Virus record (IMG/VR): IMGVR_UViG_3300005056_000001
Coordinates: 188,001 to 252,000 of that record
Length of the DNA: 64,000 nt
Reading direction: 5' to 3' (one strand)
Origin: a virus
Numbering within the stretch: position 1 is the first letter of the stretch; each line of letters begins with the position of its first letter. Under the pieces are notes generated by a model that had not been told where the DNA came from, searched no databases, and worked only from the letters and a program-made list of their open reading frames with translations. Below are positions 33,431-41,524 of this stretch, in pieces. Made by a program: the position numbers and the translations under genes.

Positions 33431-34405
33431 ATGCCAAAGAATGAAATACATTTACAAAATCTACGTACAATAACAAATACGATCAGTACGACCGAATTCA
33501 AGTCGGCATCCGAAGAGCTTAGGTTATTCATGGACGAAAAGGGCGGAATGATAAACGGGTTCTTTACATTGCCCGACCCCCACGTGAAAGGGTTTAAGCT
33601 CTTCTTTCACTTCCATGATGAGTATGGGCTATTGGCAGACGGTGACCTACAGGCAAGCGCAGAGGCGTACCTCAGAAGGATTGGCGAAACAAAAAGGGCG
33701 GACTCCTTGGCGGTGTTCAAGGATTTATTGTCACAGGTGGCATCTAGCTATTCCCACCAAATGACATCGCTTGAGGGTGTGGCGGAAAGTTATACCGAGG
33801 GGTATGGTATGTTGGAACGTGAAGAAAAGCCTAATATTACAATTAATTTCTTTGACACGCTCGACAACAAAATTCAGGCCCTAATCGGACTATATCGAGA
33901 CATTGCATGGCACAACACAAGAAAGGTTTGGGTGCTTCCTGAAAATATGCGTGAGTTCAACATGAGTGTATACATTTTTGATGCATCGTTCTATTCAACA
34001 AAGGTCGAATTCTTGCCTAGGTACACCAATCAAGACTTGATGAAAATAAATCACACAATGCTTGAGTACAGCTATTGTACCATAAACGAAACAAGTGGTG
34101 GTATGGCATTCGAGACATTGTTGAGGGGGAATGACGAAGCAGTTGCCACGAATTTTATTGTTGACTATACCAAGGTAAAAACCTCACATCTATTCAGGAA
34201 CATAACAGGAAACACGCCAATAAATGAAAGTACCTTGGCGATTGCCACAACAGCAATTGCCGACAGACTAACCCTAAACAACCCGATAGGAGAATTTGGA
34301 ATTTTCCCGAATCCTAATATAAGGAGACCACCAATACCGCTTATACCATTTACATTTATTCGTCCGAGTGGACTTAATCGTGATGGTAGTCCTGTTTTTG
34401 GATAA
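33431..34405 (+). CDS. Probable tail/baseplate protein, 324 aa
   Basis: The middle region (about 130-220) contains ITINFFDTLDNKIQALIGLY, VWVLPENMREFNMSVYIFDA and YSTKVEFLPRY, a beta-rich pattern like tail-tube-type and baseplate tube-initiator proteins. The C-terminus is Pro/Ile-rich (RRPPIPLIPFTFIRP). Composition and the GTACATA motif support a virion role, and a T4 gp48/gp54-like position is possible but unproven. Confidence 0.6.
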   Translation: MPKNEIHLQNLRTITNTISTTEFKSASEELRLFMDEKGGMINGFFTLPDPHVKGFKLFFHFHDEYGLLADGDLQASAEAYLRRIGETKRADSLAVFKDLLSQVASSYSHQMTSLEGVAESYTEGYGMLEREEKPNITINFFDTLDNKIQALIGLYRDIAWHNTRKVWVLPENMREFNMSVYIFDASFYSTKVEFLPRYTNQDLMKINHTMLEYSYCTINETSGGMAFETLLRGNDEAVATNFIVDYTKVKTSHLFRNITGNTPINESTLAIATTAIADRLTLNNPIGEFGIFPNPNIRRPPIPLIPFTFIRPSGLNRDGSPVFG

Positions 34406-34407
34406 TA

Positions 34408-34425
34408 GTACATAGATAGTACATA
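34408..34425 (+). promoter_or_regulatory. Two tandem GTACATA motifs
   Basis: GTACATAGATAGTACATAG holds two heptamers 11 bp apart, 35 nt before the ATG at 34461. Confidence 0.4.
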
Positions 34426-34460
34426 GTAATATATATAACAATAATTGACAAAAAAGAATC

Positions 34461-34850
34461 ATGAACAACAGACTTACAGAGGCGAACAAAAGATACGTTG
34501 AAAGCAAAAAAATTAACGAGAGCAAGGCAATGAAATTCATTCAGAGCATGATTAAGGACAAGGCCATGAAGCGTGAGGATGCCGAGACATTTCAGGAGTT
34601 ATTGGCATTTGGTGCCAATGATGTTATGTTTTTTGTGGAAGACATGTCTCCACGCTCAAAATTTGAGGTTACATTAAATGGACAATTAAAAATCAAGATG
34701 GGGGGCAAGACAATGTCTTTCTATGTTGATGGTGCCTATTATGTGACCGTTGGCTACAATGAAATTACAGAGGGCTCGATATTACCCAATGGGTATTATG
34801 GATTTTTCTTGGATAACGGTTTGAGAATTGCCATTAATGTCCTAAATTAA
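34461..34850 (+). CDS. Small virion-like protein with repeated (I/L/V)xE sites, 129 aa
   Basis: The N-terminus reads MNNRLTEANKRYVESKKINE, giving LTE, YVE and INE within 20 residues. This resembles multiple cleavage sites of a T4-type prohead protease. The rest is a compact beta-rich domain (FEVTLNGQLKIKMGGKTMSF). It is preceded by two GTACATA motifs and ends before a terminator. A processed internal or structural protein is plausible. Confidence 0.65.
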   Translation: MNNRLTEANKRYVESKKINESKAMKFIQSMIKDKAMKREDAETFQELLAFGANDVMFFVEDMSPRSKFEVTLNGQLKIKMGGKTMSFYVDGAYYVTVGYNEITEGSILPNGYYGFFLDNGLRIAINVLN

Positions 34851-34886
34851 CAAAGAATTAGTTGGACTCGACCACACAAGATTAAC

Positions 34887-34932
34887 AAAAATACCACAAA
34901 TATTGATTCCGTCATTTTTGTGGTATTTTTGT
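34887..34932 (+). terminator. Terminator upstream of nrdJ
   Basis: AAAATACCACAAA and TTTGTGGTATTTT form a 13-bp stem around a loop, followed by TGTTTTA. It closely resembles the terminator after nrdJ (39070-39110). Confidence 0.8.
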
Positions 34933-35016
34933 TTTAATAGGACAGGTATATCCTATAATACTAATGCCCATTTTTGGCGTTTTATCCATATCAAAATTAT
35001 TAACAAAACCATATCA

Positions 35017-35577
35017 ATGAAAGAAGTAACAAAACCATCGGTGAAGGTGCATTCCTACACCTTTGACCATGCATTGGCAACATCCACCAAATATTTTAAG
35101 GGTGACGTGTTGGCGGCCACCGTTTGGATTAACAAGTATGCATTAAAAGATTCCGAGGGTAATATTTACGAGAGTACCCCCGACCAAATGCATCATAGGT
35201 TGGCTCGTGAATTGGCTCGTGCCGAGGGCAAGTATCCGAATCCCATACCCGAGGAAGAAATATATGGCCTAATCAAGGATTTTGGGTATTTGGTGCCACA
35301 GGGGAGTCCTATGGCAGGGATCGGGAATAATTATCAGGTTGTGTCTATTTCCAATTGCTTTGTTATTGGTAACGAATCGGATTCTTATGGAGGGATCATG
35401 AAGGATGACGAGGAGTTAATCCAATTACAGAAGCGGAGGGCAGGAGTCGGTGAGGACTTATCACACATTAGACCAAAGGGATCACCCGTAAAAAATGCCG
35501 CAATAAGTTCGACAGGAATCGTTCCGTACATGGAGCGTTATTCTAATTCGACAAGAGAGGTTGCGCAGGGAGGACGT
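35017..35577 (+). CDS. nrdJ: Adenosylcobalamin-type (class II) ribonucleotide reductase, exon 1
   Basis: The start at 35017 (MKEVTKPSVKVHSYTFDHAL) follows an A-rich context, and upstream codons in the frame are terminator sequence. The exon encodes 187 residues including SISNCFVIG (first redox Cys) and the nucleotide-site region RRAGVGEDLSHIRPKGSPV and ends EVAQGGR. The class II enzyme reduces ribonucleotides using a B12 radical and needs no separate small subunit. Splicing at 35577/36612 restores GGRRGALMLTLSIEHPDAED, the conserved sequence. The joined product is 992 aa, or about 850 after intein removal. Confidence 0.88.
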
Positions 35578-36611
35578 AGATAAAGTAATCATTATTACCA
35601 TGAGAAAATATATAGAGTATTATGGAAAAGGAAAATTTAATAGCACATTTAAGACTAGAATTATCTTATAGAGACATTGCCAAGATCGAAAAATGCAGCT
35701 CAAGCAAAGTTAAGTATTGGGTTAATAGACACAATATCAAATTTGAGTCGAAGTTTAATAGAGAATATCAGAAAAGTGTCAACCACAACCTATTCAACAA
35801 GATTGATGACATTAATTTGGCATACATAACAGGCTTTGTTCTTGGGGACGGTTATATAAATAGCAATTATGATGTCAACCTCACTGTTGCCCTAAAGGAT
35901 GCAATTCTTTTGGAAGACATAAATAAGTATATTACATGGGATTGCAAGATCGCATATGACCGCACATTAGACACAACAAAAAGGAGATTTCCTAGCTGTC
36001 GATTGTGTGTCAGAAGCAGAGGTGTTGGAAAGGATCTGACAAAACATTTGGGTGGAAGGCTTAAGCCTGACAGACACACACCAATAGTTTCAAAAGGATT
36101 AGAGCCTTATCTTGTGGCGGGTTTATTTGATGCCGATGGTTGTATAACTTGGGGGTACCGAAAGGACAGAAACCGATTATGGCAAAAAATTTCGTTCACG
36201 TCTCCAATTGGGATATTAATAGGTGTTCAAAAAATACTTATTAAGTATGAAATTTCGACTATCATCAGACCAAAGGCGCATGAAGAGGTGTCTATAATCG
36301 AGTTCGCAAGCAAAAAAGATGTTATTAAATTTTATCGTATGCTGCCAAAAGATGGTATACGCCTTGAAAGAAAGGTAATCAAATTCGACAAATTAATTAA
36401 AGAGTTTGGGTTACCAATAAAATGATTATGACGCTCCCTTGCGTCTTGAATCGGATGAATTCGGTGGAGAGCTTCGTTTGAAGAGAATACCGAGCCAAGC
36501 TTCACAAGCGTGTGAGGAAGGTGTAGAGACTAGGTGGTGTGACACGAACTTGTCATGTAATACACCAATAGCGTCCGAGCCATTAAAATGGTGAGATATA
36601 GTCCATGTATG
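35578..36611 (+). ncRNA. Group I intron in nrdJ (1034 nt)
   Basis: The boundaries are inferred from protein continuity and from group I rules: the 5' exon ends in T (35577) and the intron ends in G (36611). Conserved core pieces sit after the endonuclease frame. P3 strands are GACGCT (36430-36435) and AGCGTC (36570-36575). The P7 strands are in AGAGACTA (36525-36532) and GATATAGTCC (36595-36604). A P7.1/7.2-like hairpin with GGTGT/ACACC arms lies between, and a CCAT/ATGG P8 stem precedes the second P7 strand. This layout fits subgroup IA. Self-splicing is expected but not shown. Confidence 0.85.
35622..36425 (+). CDS. LAGLIDADG homing endonuclease in the nrdJ intron, 267 aa
   Basis: Two LAGLIDADG motifs are visible, LAYITGFVLGDGYI (about residues 66-79) and LVAGLFDADGCI (about 166-177), each ending in the catalytic acidic residue, so it should act as a monomer. 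The N-terminal 50 residues (LRLELSYRDIAKIEKCSSSK) look like a helix-turn-helix. It lies 44 nt inside the intron, upstream of the catalytic core, probably in a P1/P2 loop. It would cut intronless nrdJ alleles and spread the intron. Confidence 0.92.
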   Translation: MEKENLIAHLRLELSYRDIAKIEKCSSSKVKYWVNRHNIKFESKFNREYQKSVNHNLFNKIDDINLAYITGFVLGDGYINSNYDVNLTVALKDAILLEDINKYITWDCKIAYDRTLDTTKRRFPSCRLCVRSRGVGKDLTKHLGGRLKPDRHTPIVSKGLEPYLVAGLFDADGCITWGYRKDRNRLWQKISFTSPIGILIGVQKILIKYEISTIIRPKAHEEVSIIEFASKKDVIKFYRMLPKDGIRLERKVIKFDKLIKEFGLPIK

Positions 36612-39029
36612 AGGGGAGCATTAATGTTAACGCTATCAATTGAACATCCTGATGCCGAGGATTTCATTGATGCAAAGGTTGACGGTACAAAGGTGACGGG
36701 TGCAAATATTTCACTTAGAGTCACGGACAATTTTATGAATGCCGCAAAATCAAATTCTGTATTTGTACAACAGTATCCGATTGGTTCCGAGAACCCGATG
36801 GTGAAAAAGCATATTGTTGCCAAGGATCTTTGGGACAAGATGATGTATAACTCGTGGAGTCGTGCCGAGCCAAGTATATTATTTTGGGACACAATAATAC
36901 GGGAGTCGATTCCTGATTGTTATGCAGACTTGGGCTTTAAGACCATTTCTACCAATCCTTGTGTGGTTGGTGATACGTTAGTAAAGACCGACAAAGGTGA
37001 TCTGACGGTCGAAGAAATTGTTGAGCGATTTTTAGACAATGAAGATTTTGAAATATTATCCTACAATATCGAAACCGATAAATTTGAATATAAAAAATTG
37101 CTGAATGCTTTACTTACAAAGCACGATGCCGATGTAATTAATATTAAGACGCAATGTGACAAACAGGTTACTTTAACCCCTGACCACAAAGTGTATACCG
37201 AACAGGATGGTTGGGTTGAGGCACAGAATTTGACAATCGACCATACCCTAATCATACACACTGAAGGCGATATTAGTGCACATACATTTTTGATCGAAAA
37301 TATTGAAGTTGGACAAGAAGATGTCTATGATTTGACTGTGGAAGATAATCACAACTTCTTGGCTAACAACGTGTTAATTAAAAATTGTGGCGAAATTCCA
37401 TTATGTGCAAAAGATAGCTGCCGATTGTTGGCCATTAACTTATACTCTTTTGTAGACAAGCCATTTACCCCACAGGCATCCTTCGATTTTGAGAAGTTTG
37501 TTAAGTACACAAATATTGCACAACGGCTGATGGACGATATTGTTGAAATTGAATTGGAGAAGATTGATGCCATACTAGAAAAAATAAATACGGATCCCGA
37601 AAGTGATAAAATAAAATCCACAGAGAAAAATCTTTGGATGGACATCAAGGAAAAGTGTAAAATGGGCCGTCGAACAGGTCTAGGAATAACCGCCGAAGGA
37701 GACATGTTGGCAGCACTAGGGATTCGATACGGAACAAAAGAAGCAACAACGTTTTCGACAAAGGTACACAAAACACTTGCACTTAGTGCGTATCGCTCGT
37801 CTGTAACCATGGCACAAGAACGTGGAGCATTCCCGATTTACGAATCTTCTCGTGAAGTAGATAATCCGATGATTCAACGAATCAAGGAGGTCGACGAGGA
37901 TTTGTACAATGACATGGTAAAGTATGGAAGGCGTAATATTGCCTTGCTAACAATTGCCCCCGCAGGAACCACGTCCATGATGACACAGACATCATCAGGT
38001 TTTGAGCCCGTGTTTATGGTGAGCTATAAAAGGAGACGCAAGATTAATCCAAATGATACCAACGTAACTGTTGCGTTTGTTGATAAGGTCGGAGACTCAT
38101 GGGAGGAATACAACGTTTTTCATCATAAGTTTATCACATGGCTAGAGGTTAATGATTACGATGTTGACGAGGTTACCAAAATGAGCCAAGAAGATTTGGA
38201 CATTATTATCTCACAATCGCCATACCACGAGGCAACTGCACATCATGTTGATTGGGTAGAAAAAATTCGTATGCAAGGAAGTATCCAAAAGTGGGTGGAT
38301 CATTCCATTAGTGTGACTGTAAATGTTCCTGAAGATTGTACACAAGAACAGGTAAGTGAAATCTATATGACAGGATGGGAGCATGGATGTAAGGGTGTGA
38401 CAATATATCGTGAGGGCTCTCGTAGTGGGGTGCTAATCTCAAACGACGACAAGAAAGACAAGGTCGAAAAAGTCTTCCTTGAAAACAATGCCCCGAAACG
38501 TCCAAAGACATTGGATGCCGAGGTATTTAAATTTAACAACAACAAAGAAAAATGGGTTGCTGTTATTGGTTTGTTGGATGGTCGTCCTTATGAGATTTTT
38601 ACAGGGAAATTGGATAGCTCATTTTCTATACTGTCAAAAGTAGACAGTGGTTGGATTGTAAAACAAAAAGTCAAGGGTGAAAGAGCACGCTACGACTTTC
38701 AATACGAAGACAGCGAAGGGCACAAGACCACGATTGAGGGACTTTCACAATCCTTTAACAAGGAGTATTGGAACTATGCCAAGTTGATTTCGGGTGTGTT
38801 GCGCCACGGGATGCCACTAAATTTTGTGGTTGATATGGTCAATAACCTACACCTGAATGAGGACACGCTTAATACATGGAAAAAAGGAACTGCCCGTGCA
38901 TTAAAACGTTATATTCCTGACGGAACAAAGGCCGCAGGGAATACATGTGGCGACTGTGGCGAGGATGCGCTTGTTTATCAGGAGGGTTGCCTAACATGCA
39001 AAAACTGTGGATATTCTAAGTGTGGATAA
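36612..39029 (+). CDS. nrdJ: Class II ribonucleotide reductase, exon 2, containing a mini-intein
   Basis: It continues from RGALMLTLSIEHP. The active-site sequence NPCGEIPL is split by an intein between Pro and Cys. Downstream are TGLGITAEGDMLAALG, the loop region NIALLTIAPAGTTSMMTQTS and EPVFMVSYKRRR, MTGWEHGCKG and ITIYREGSR-like sequence of the barrel end, and a C-terminal cysteine-rich tail (CGDCGEDAL, CLTCKNCGYSKC) that re-reduces the active site. A frame opening at 36588 inside the intron is not the real start. The unit ends at a terminator like the one before exon 1. Confidence 0.9.
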   Translation, partial: RGALMLTLSIEHPDAEDFIDAKVDGTKVTGANISLRVTDNFMNAAKSNSVFVQQYPIGSENPMVKKHIVAKDLWDKMMYNSWSRAEPSILFWDTIIRESIPDCYADLGFKTISTNPCVVGDTLVKTDKGDLTVEEIVERFLDNEDFEILSYNIETDKFEYKKLLNALLTKHDADVINIKTQCDKQVTLTPDHKVYTEQDGWVEAQNLTIDHTLIIHTEGDISAHTFLIENIEVGQEDVYDLTVEDNHNFLANNVLIKNCGEIPLCAKDSCRLLAINLYSFVDKPFTPQASFDFEKFVKYTNIAQRLMDDIVEIELEKIDAILEKINTDPESDKIKSTEKNLWMDIKEKCKMGRRTGLGITAEGDMLAALGIRYGTKEATTFSTKVHKTLALSAYRSSVTMAQERGAFPIYESSREVDNPMIQRIKEVDEDLYNDMVKYGRRNIALLTIAPAGTTSMMTQTSSGFEPVFMVSYKRRRKINPNDTNVTVAFVDKVGDSWEEYNVFHHKFITWLEVNDYDVDEVTKMSQEDLDIIISQSPYHEATAHHVDWVEKIRMQGSIQKWVDHSISVTVNVPEDCTQEQVSEIYMTGWEHGCKGVTIYREGSRSGVLISNDDKKDKVEKVFLENNAPKRPKTLDAEVFKFNNNKEKWVAVIGLLDGRPYEIFTGKLDSSFSILSKVDSGWIVKQKVKGERARYDFQYEDSEGHKTTIEGLSQSFNKEYWNYAKLISGVLRHGMPLNFVVDMVNNLHLNEDTLNTWKKGTARALKRYIPDGTKAAGNTCGDCGEDALVYQEGCLTCKNCGYSKCG
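36960..37385 (+). other. Mini-intein (142 aa) in NrdJ
   Basis: It begins with Cys in CVVGDTLVKTDKGDLTVEEI (block A), has block B with VTLTPDHKVYT, block F VYDLTVEDNHNFLANN, and ends VLIKN before the extein Cys. There is no endonuclease domain, hence the small size. The +1 residue is the catalytic thiyl-radical cysteine of NrdJ (NPC-GE), so the enzyme is inactive until splicing. The usual penultimate His is replaced by Lys. Confidence 0.92.
37968..38056 (+). repeat. nrdJ segment duplicated downstream (copy 1)
   Basis: This 89-bp part of nrdJ, encoding TTSMMTQTSSGFEPVFMVSY and the following residues, is repeated at 39678-39766 with eight differences. Confidence 0.9.
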
Positions 39030-39069
39030 TTAATACTTGTTAATATTTTGCTTAAATTTTTTATTTTAA

Positions 39070-39110
39070 TACCACAAAATTTGGTTTATCCATTTTTTGT
39101 GGTATTTTTG
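39070..39110 (+). terminator. Terminator after nrdJ
   Basis: TACCACAAAA and TTTTGTGGTA form the stem, followed by TTTTTG. It is nearly the same as the terminator before nrdJ. Confidence 0.8.
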
Positions 39111-39137
39111 TTACTGAACAATGTAAAACACATAATC

Positions 39138-39776
39138 ATGGAAAATTTTGAAACTATTATATTTGAACACTATACCCCACAAATAAAGGTGTTTACAGAC
39201 AAAATGATAGCACGTAATGGATCAAAACATTTACGTGAAGAGCTAAAGTCGCTCAGACTACAAAAGAAAAATGCGCTTGAAACCTGTCATTATCTACATA
39301 ATGACAAAAATCCTAGTGAGCCTAGTAGTCCTGTTGCAGACTTTTTCTACACCCAACTAGGAATAAAGGCACACACATCAACCTTTATTGATGGGGACGG
39401 GATAACAATGGGTTACGGCGACATTGATTCTCATGGTTGGTTTGAATATGCTTGTTCTGCCGATATTATTAAAGAAAAATATGGCACCATGATTTGGAAC
39501 GAGGTCGATTGGTACAATATTCTACCTCACGAAAGAATAACGATACGTTTCACGTTCAATGGAGGCAAGGTCACGAATATACCCAAAACGTTCTATGAAC
39601 AGAACAAAGACTATTGGGATCGACAAATGGCCAACAAGACAATTATTATCAATCAGATTAATAAAAAACCAAATGTAACCACGTCCATGATGACACAGAC
39701 AACAACAGGTATTGAGCCCGTGTTTATGGCGAGCTACAAAAGGAGACGTAAAATCAATCCAAATGAATCAAAGTAG
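39138..39776 (+). CDS. Hypothetical protein fused to an nrdJ fragment, 212 aa
   Basis: The first 178 residues (MENFETIIFEHYTPQIKVFT onward) have no recognised family. The last 33 are a piece of class II ribonucleotide reductase in the correct frame (TTSMMTQTTTGIEPVFMASY, then KRRRKINPNESK). The fragment differs from the nearby nrdJ at eight of 89 bases, four of which change residues conservatively, so it may derive from another nrdJ allele. The fusion probably arose by recombination. The end overlaps the next gene by 14 bases. Confidence 0.75.
   Translation: MENFETIIFEHYTPQIKVFTDKMIARNGSKHLREELKSLRLQKKNALETCHYLHNDKNPSEPSSPVADFFYTQLGIKAHTSTFIDGDGITMGYGDIDSHGWFEYACSADIIKEKYGTMIWNEVDWYNILPHERITIRFTFNGGKVTNIPKTFYEQNKDYWDRQMANKTIIINQINKKPNVTTSMMTQTTTGIEPVFMASYKRRRKINPNESK
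39678..39766 (+). repeat. Displaced nrdJ fragment (copy 2)
   Basis: 89 bp, 81 identical to 37968-38056, in the same orientation and in frame with the host gene. Confidence 0.9.
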
Positions 39777-40431
39777 CAGGATATTAATAGAGGCATTCGA
39801 AGAAATGTTTTTCGACAGTATCAAAAAGAATGAGGAACGTGTGGCTATGAATCTATTATTCAAAACATTCCAACCCATGCTTTTTGATGGAAACATAACA
39901 ATGGTAGACAATGTATTGGGTCGGCTTGATTATCTAAAGTATCCAATCAAGTTTTTGGTCGGATTTCTTAGTGCAACAAATCCGTGGAAGTCTGAATTGC
40001 CAAACAGACAAGTACTATTAAACTATACGGCACATAAAATCTATAAATCGTATGGTGCCGATAGAGTAAATACGGTCTTGAAAGACCTGCGACTTTCTTT
40101 TTTGGATGAGGTAGATTGGTTTGTTGACAAGATAGAAAAATGCATCGAAACAGAGTCCGACCATGATGACACGGACGATGTGTTGTGTTTAATATTAGAC
40201 ATGATCGAGAATGAACTGAATTATAAACGATACATCTTTATGAATAGTGTGTTGACAAAGCTCAATCTTGAACTATACAACATCGACATTTTACTTAATA
40301 TTTGGTCGCTAACGGATTTATCAAAGACTGAACTGCCCAACCACAAAATTATAACAGACTATTTAATAAAAAAAGCATACAGAGAGTTGAATTGCACAGA
40401 AGCAAAATCTCTTCTACGAGGAATCGAATAA
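39763..40431 (+). CDS. Hypothetical helical protein with internal repeat, 222 aa
   Basis: The start at 39763 (MNQSSRILIEAFEEMFFDS) lies in the last bases of the nrdJ fragment, so this gene's start codon is provided by or adjacent to the recombination joint. Two internal units are similar: KSELPNRQVLLNYTAHKIYK and KTELPNHKIITDYLIKKAYR, about 110 residues apart. It is a helical, soluble protein of unknown function. Confidence 0.75.
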   Translation: MNQSSRILIEAFEEMFFDSIKKNEERVAMNLLFKTFQPMLFDGNITMVDNVLGRLDYLKYPIKFLVGFLSATNPWKSELPNRQVLLNYTAHKIYKSYGADRVNTVLKDLRLSFLDEVDWFVDKIEKCIETESDHDDTDDVLCLILDMIENELNYKRYIFMNSVLTKLNLELYNIDILLNIWSLTDLSKTELPNHKIITDYLIKKAYRELNCTEAKSLLRGIE

Positions 40432-40442
40432 ACCAACAAAAA

Positions 40443-41168
40443 ATGAAAATGGACGACAACACAACAGAACTGCTTAATAATATTTATGACATTTTGGTAA
40501 AATATGCGGGTGCCAAAGACTGTGAACACGAAAAATATTCTTTCGCACATAGCATCGACAAGGAAGGCACCGAAGAATATCGCTTTTGTGGAGTTTTTGG
40601 GTTTGGTGGCAAGTATTGGCCACGCATAAACTTTGTCACATATTACATAGAAAATGAGACACAAAAAATAAAGGATGCCGCAGAATTGACCAATCAAAAG
40701 CTAAAGGAACTTAAGGATCAATGGTATTCGAAAATGATGAAGGTTAAGGTGTATGCCAAAACCAACGGCTGTGCAAAAATTGAAAAAACAAATATTGAGG
40801 CCACGGTTGTTGGCAAGTCTGTCATGTCGGGCGAGTCACACAAACGATTTGTGTTGGGGGGATACCTACAGGCGTCCGATGTTGGCAACACAGGAGCCGA
40901 GGTTTACTGTACCGAGGACAGTTATCTGATAGCGGTTACCAAATGTGTAAACAGGGTAATCAACAACTGTCAGCACTACAAGACGAGCCATAACAAAATA
41001 ACCAAGCCTATCGCAAAACATTTTGAGCGTATCCAATTTCAAATGCATCTGTTACACTGTGATGTCAAGGAGGAATATTCTCATCAGGTCGTAACAGGCA
41101 AAAATTCGCATTTGACAGAACGTGTGGGTTTTGAGTTGTTGGAGAATATTAATGGTAATAAAAAGTAA
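40443..41168 (+). CDS. Hypothetical protein, 241 aa
   Basis: I place the start at 40443 (MKMDDNTTELLNNIYDILV), 11 bases after the preceding stop, rather than at an upstream ATG that overlaps the previous gene. The protein is soluble and basic with scattered Cys and His residues (KYAGAKDCEHEKY, INNCQHYKTSHNK). No family is recognised. Confidence 0.7.
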   Translation: MKMDDNTTELLNNIYDILVKYAGAKDCEHEKYSFAHSIDKEGTEEYRFCGVFGFGGKYWPRINFVTYYIENETQKIKDAAELTNQKLKELKDQWYSKMMKVKVYAKTNGCAKIEKTNIEATVVGKSVMSGESHKRFVLGGYLQASDVGNTGAEVYCTEDSYLIAVTKCVNRVINNCQHYKTSHNKITKPIAKHFERIQFQMHLLHCDVKEEYSHQVVTGKNSHLTERVGFELLENINGNKK

Positions 41169-41287
41169 TTTGTTTGTTGTTTGGGAACAGCGAACGTAAA
41201 ATAAATGCCATGAAAAATAATAGGATATTCCAACCTCAACAAACAGCTCGACAAGTTAAATAACTTTAAACTAAAATTTGCCAACAT

Positions 41288-41524
41288 ATGCGGTGGTCAG
41301 AAAGGGTAATACGAAAGAAATTAGAGTCCAAAGGATTCATTGTAAAGGAGGTTTCTTTGCCTAGCAAGGGATACGAACGAGGAAAAGACGACAACGTGTT
41401 CAATGCCACAATTTCCAAGGACGGTAAGTTGTATAAGGAGGTTTACCTTGGATACAATTCAGTAAAGGGTTGTCTAACAAATATTGATTATTTTTATAAA
41501 GAATGGTTTAGTAATGAGAAATAG
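41288..41524 (+). CDS. Hypothetical protein, 78 aa
   Basis: A small basic protein (MRWSERVIRKKLESKGFIVK) whose N-terminus resembles the first helix of small nuclease-like folds, although no catalytic residues can be assigned. It overlaps the next gene by 11 bases. The 119 bases before it contain no convincing gene. Confidence 0.6.
   Translation: MRWSERVIRKKLESKGFIVKEVSLPSKGYERGKDDNVFNATISKDGKLYKEVYLGYNSVKGCLTNIDYFYKEWFSNEK

Noticed and set aside
36588-36611. ATG at 36588 as the start of a separate reductase gene
   Set aside because: It lies in the 3' end of the group I intron, on the second P7 strand. The protein upstream of RGALM in that frame is not reductase sequence.
37349-37810. 153-codon minus-strand frame
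   Set aside because: Antisense to nrdJ exon 2, where the coding strand shows conserved reductase residues.
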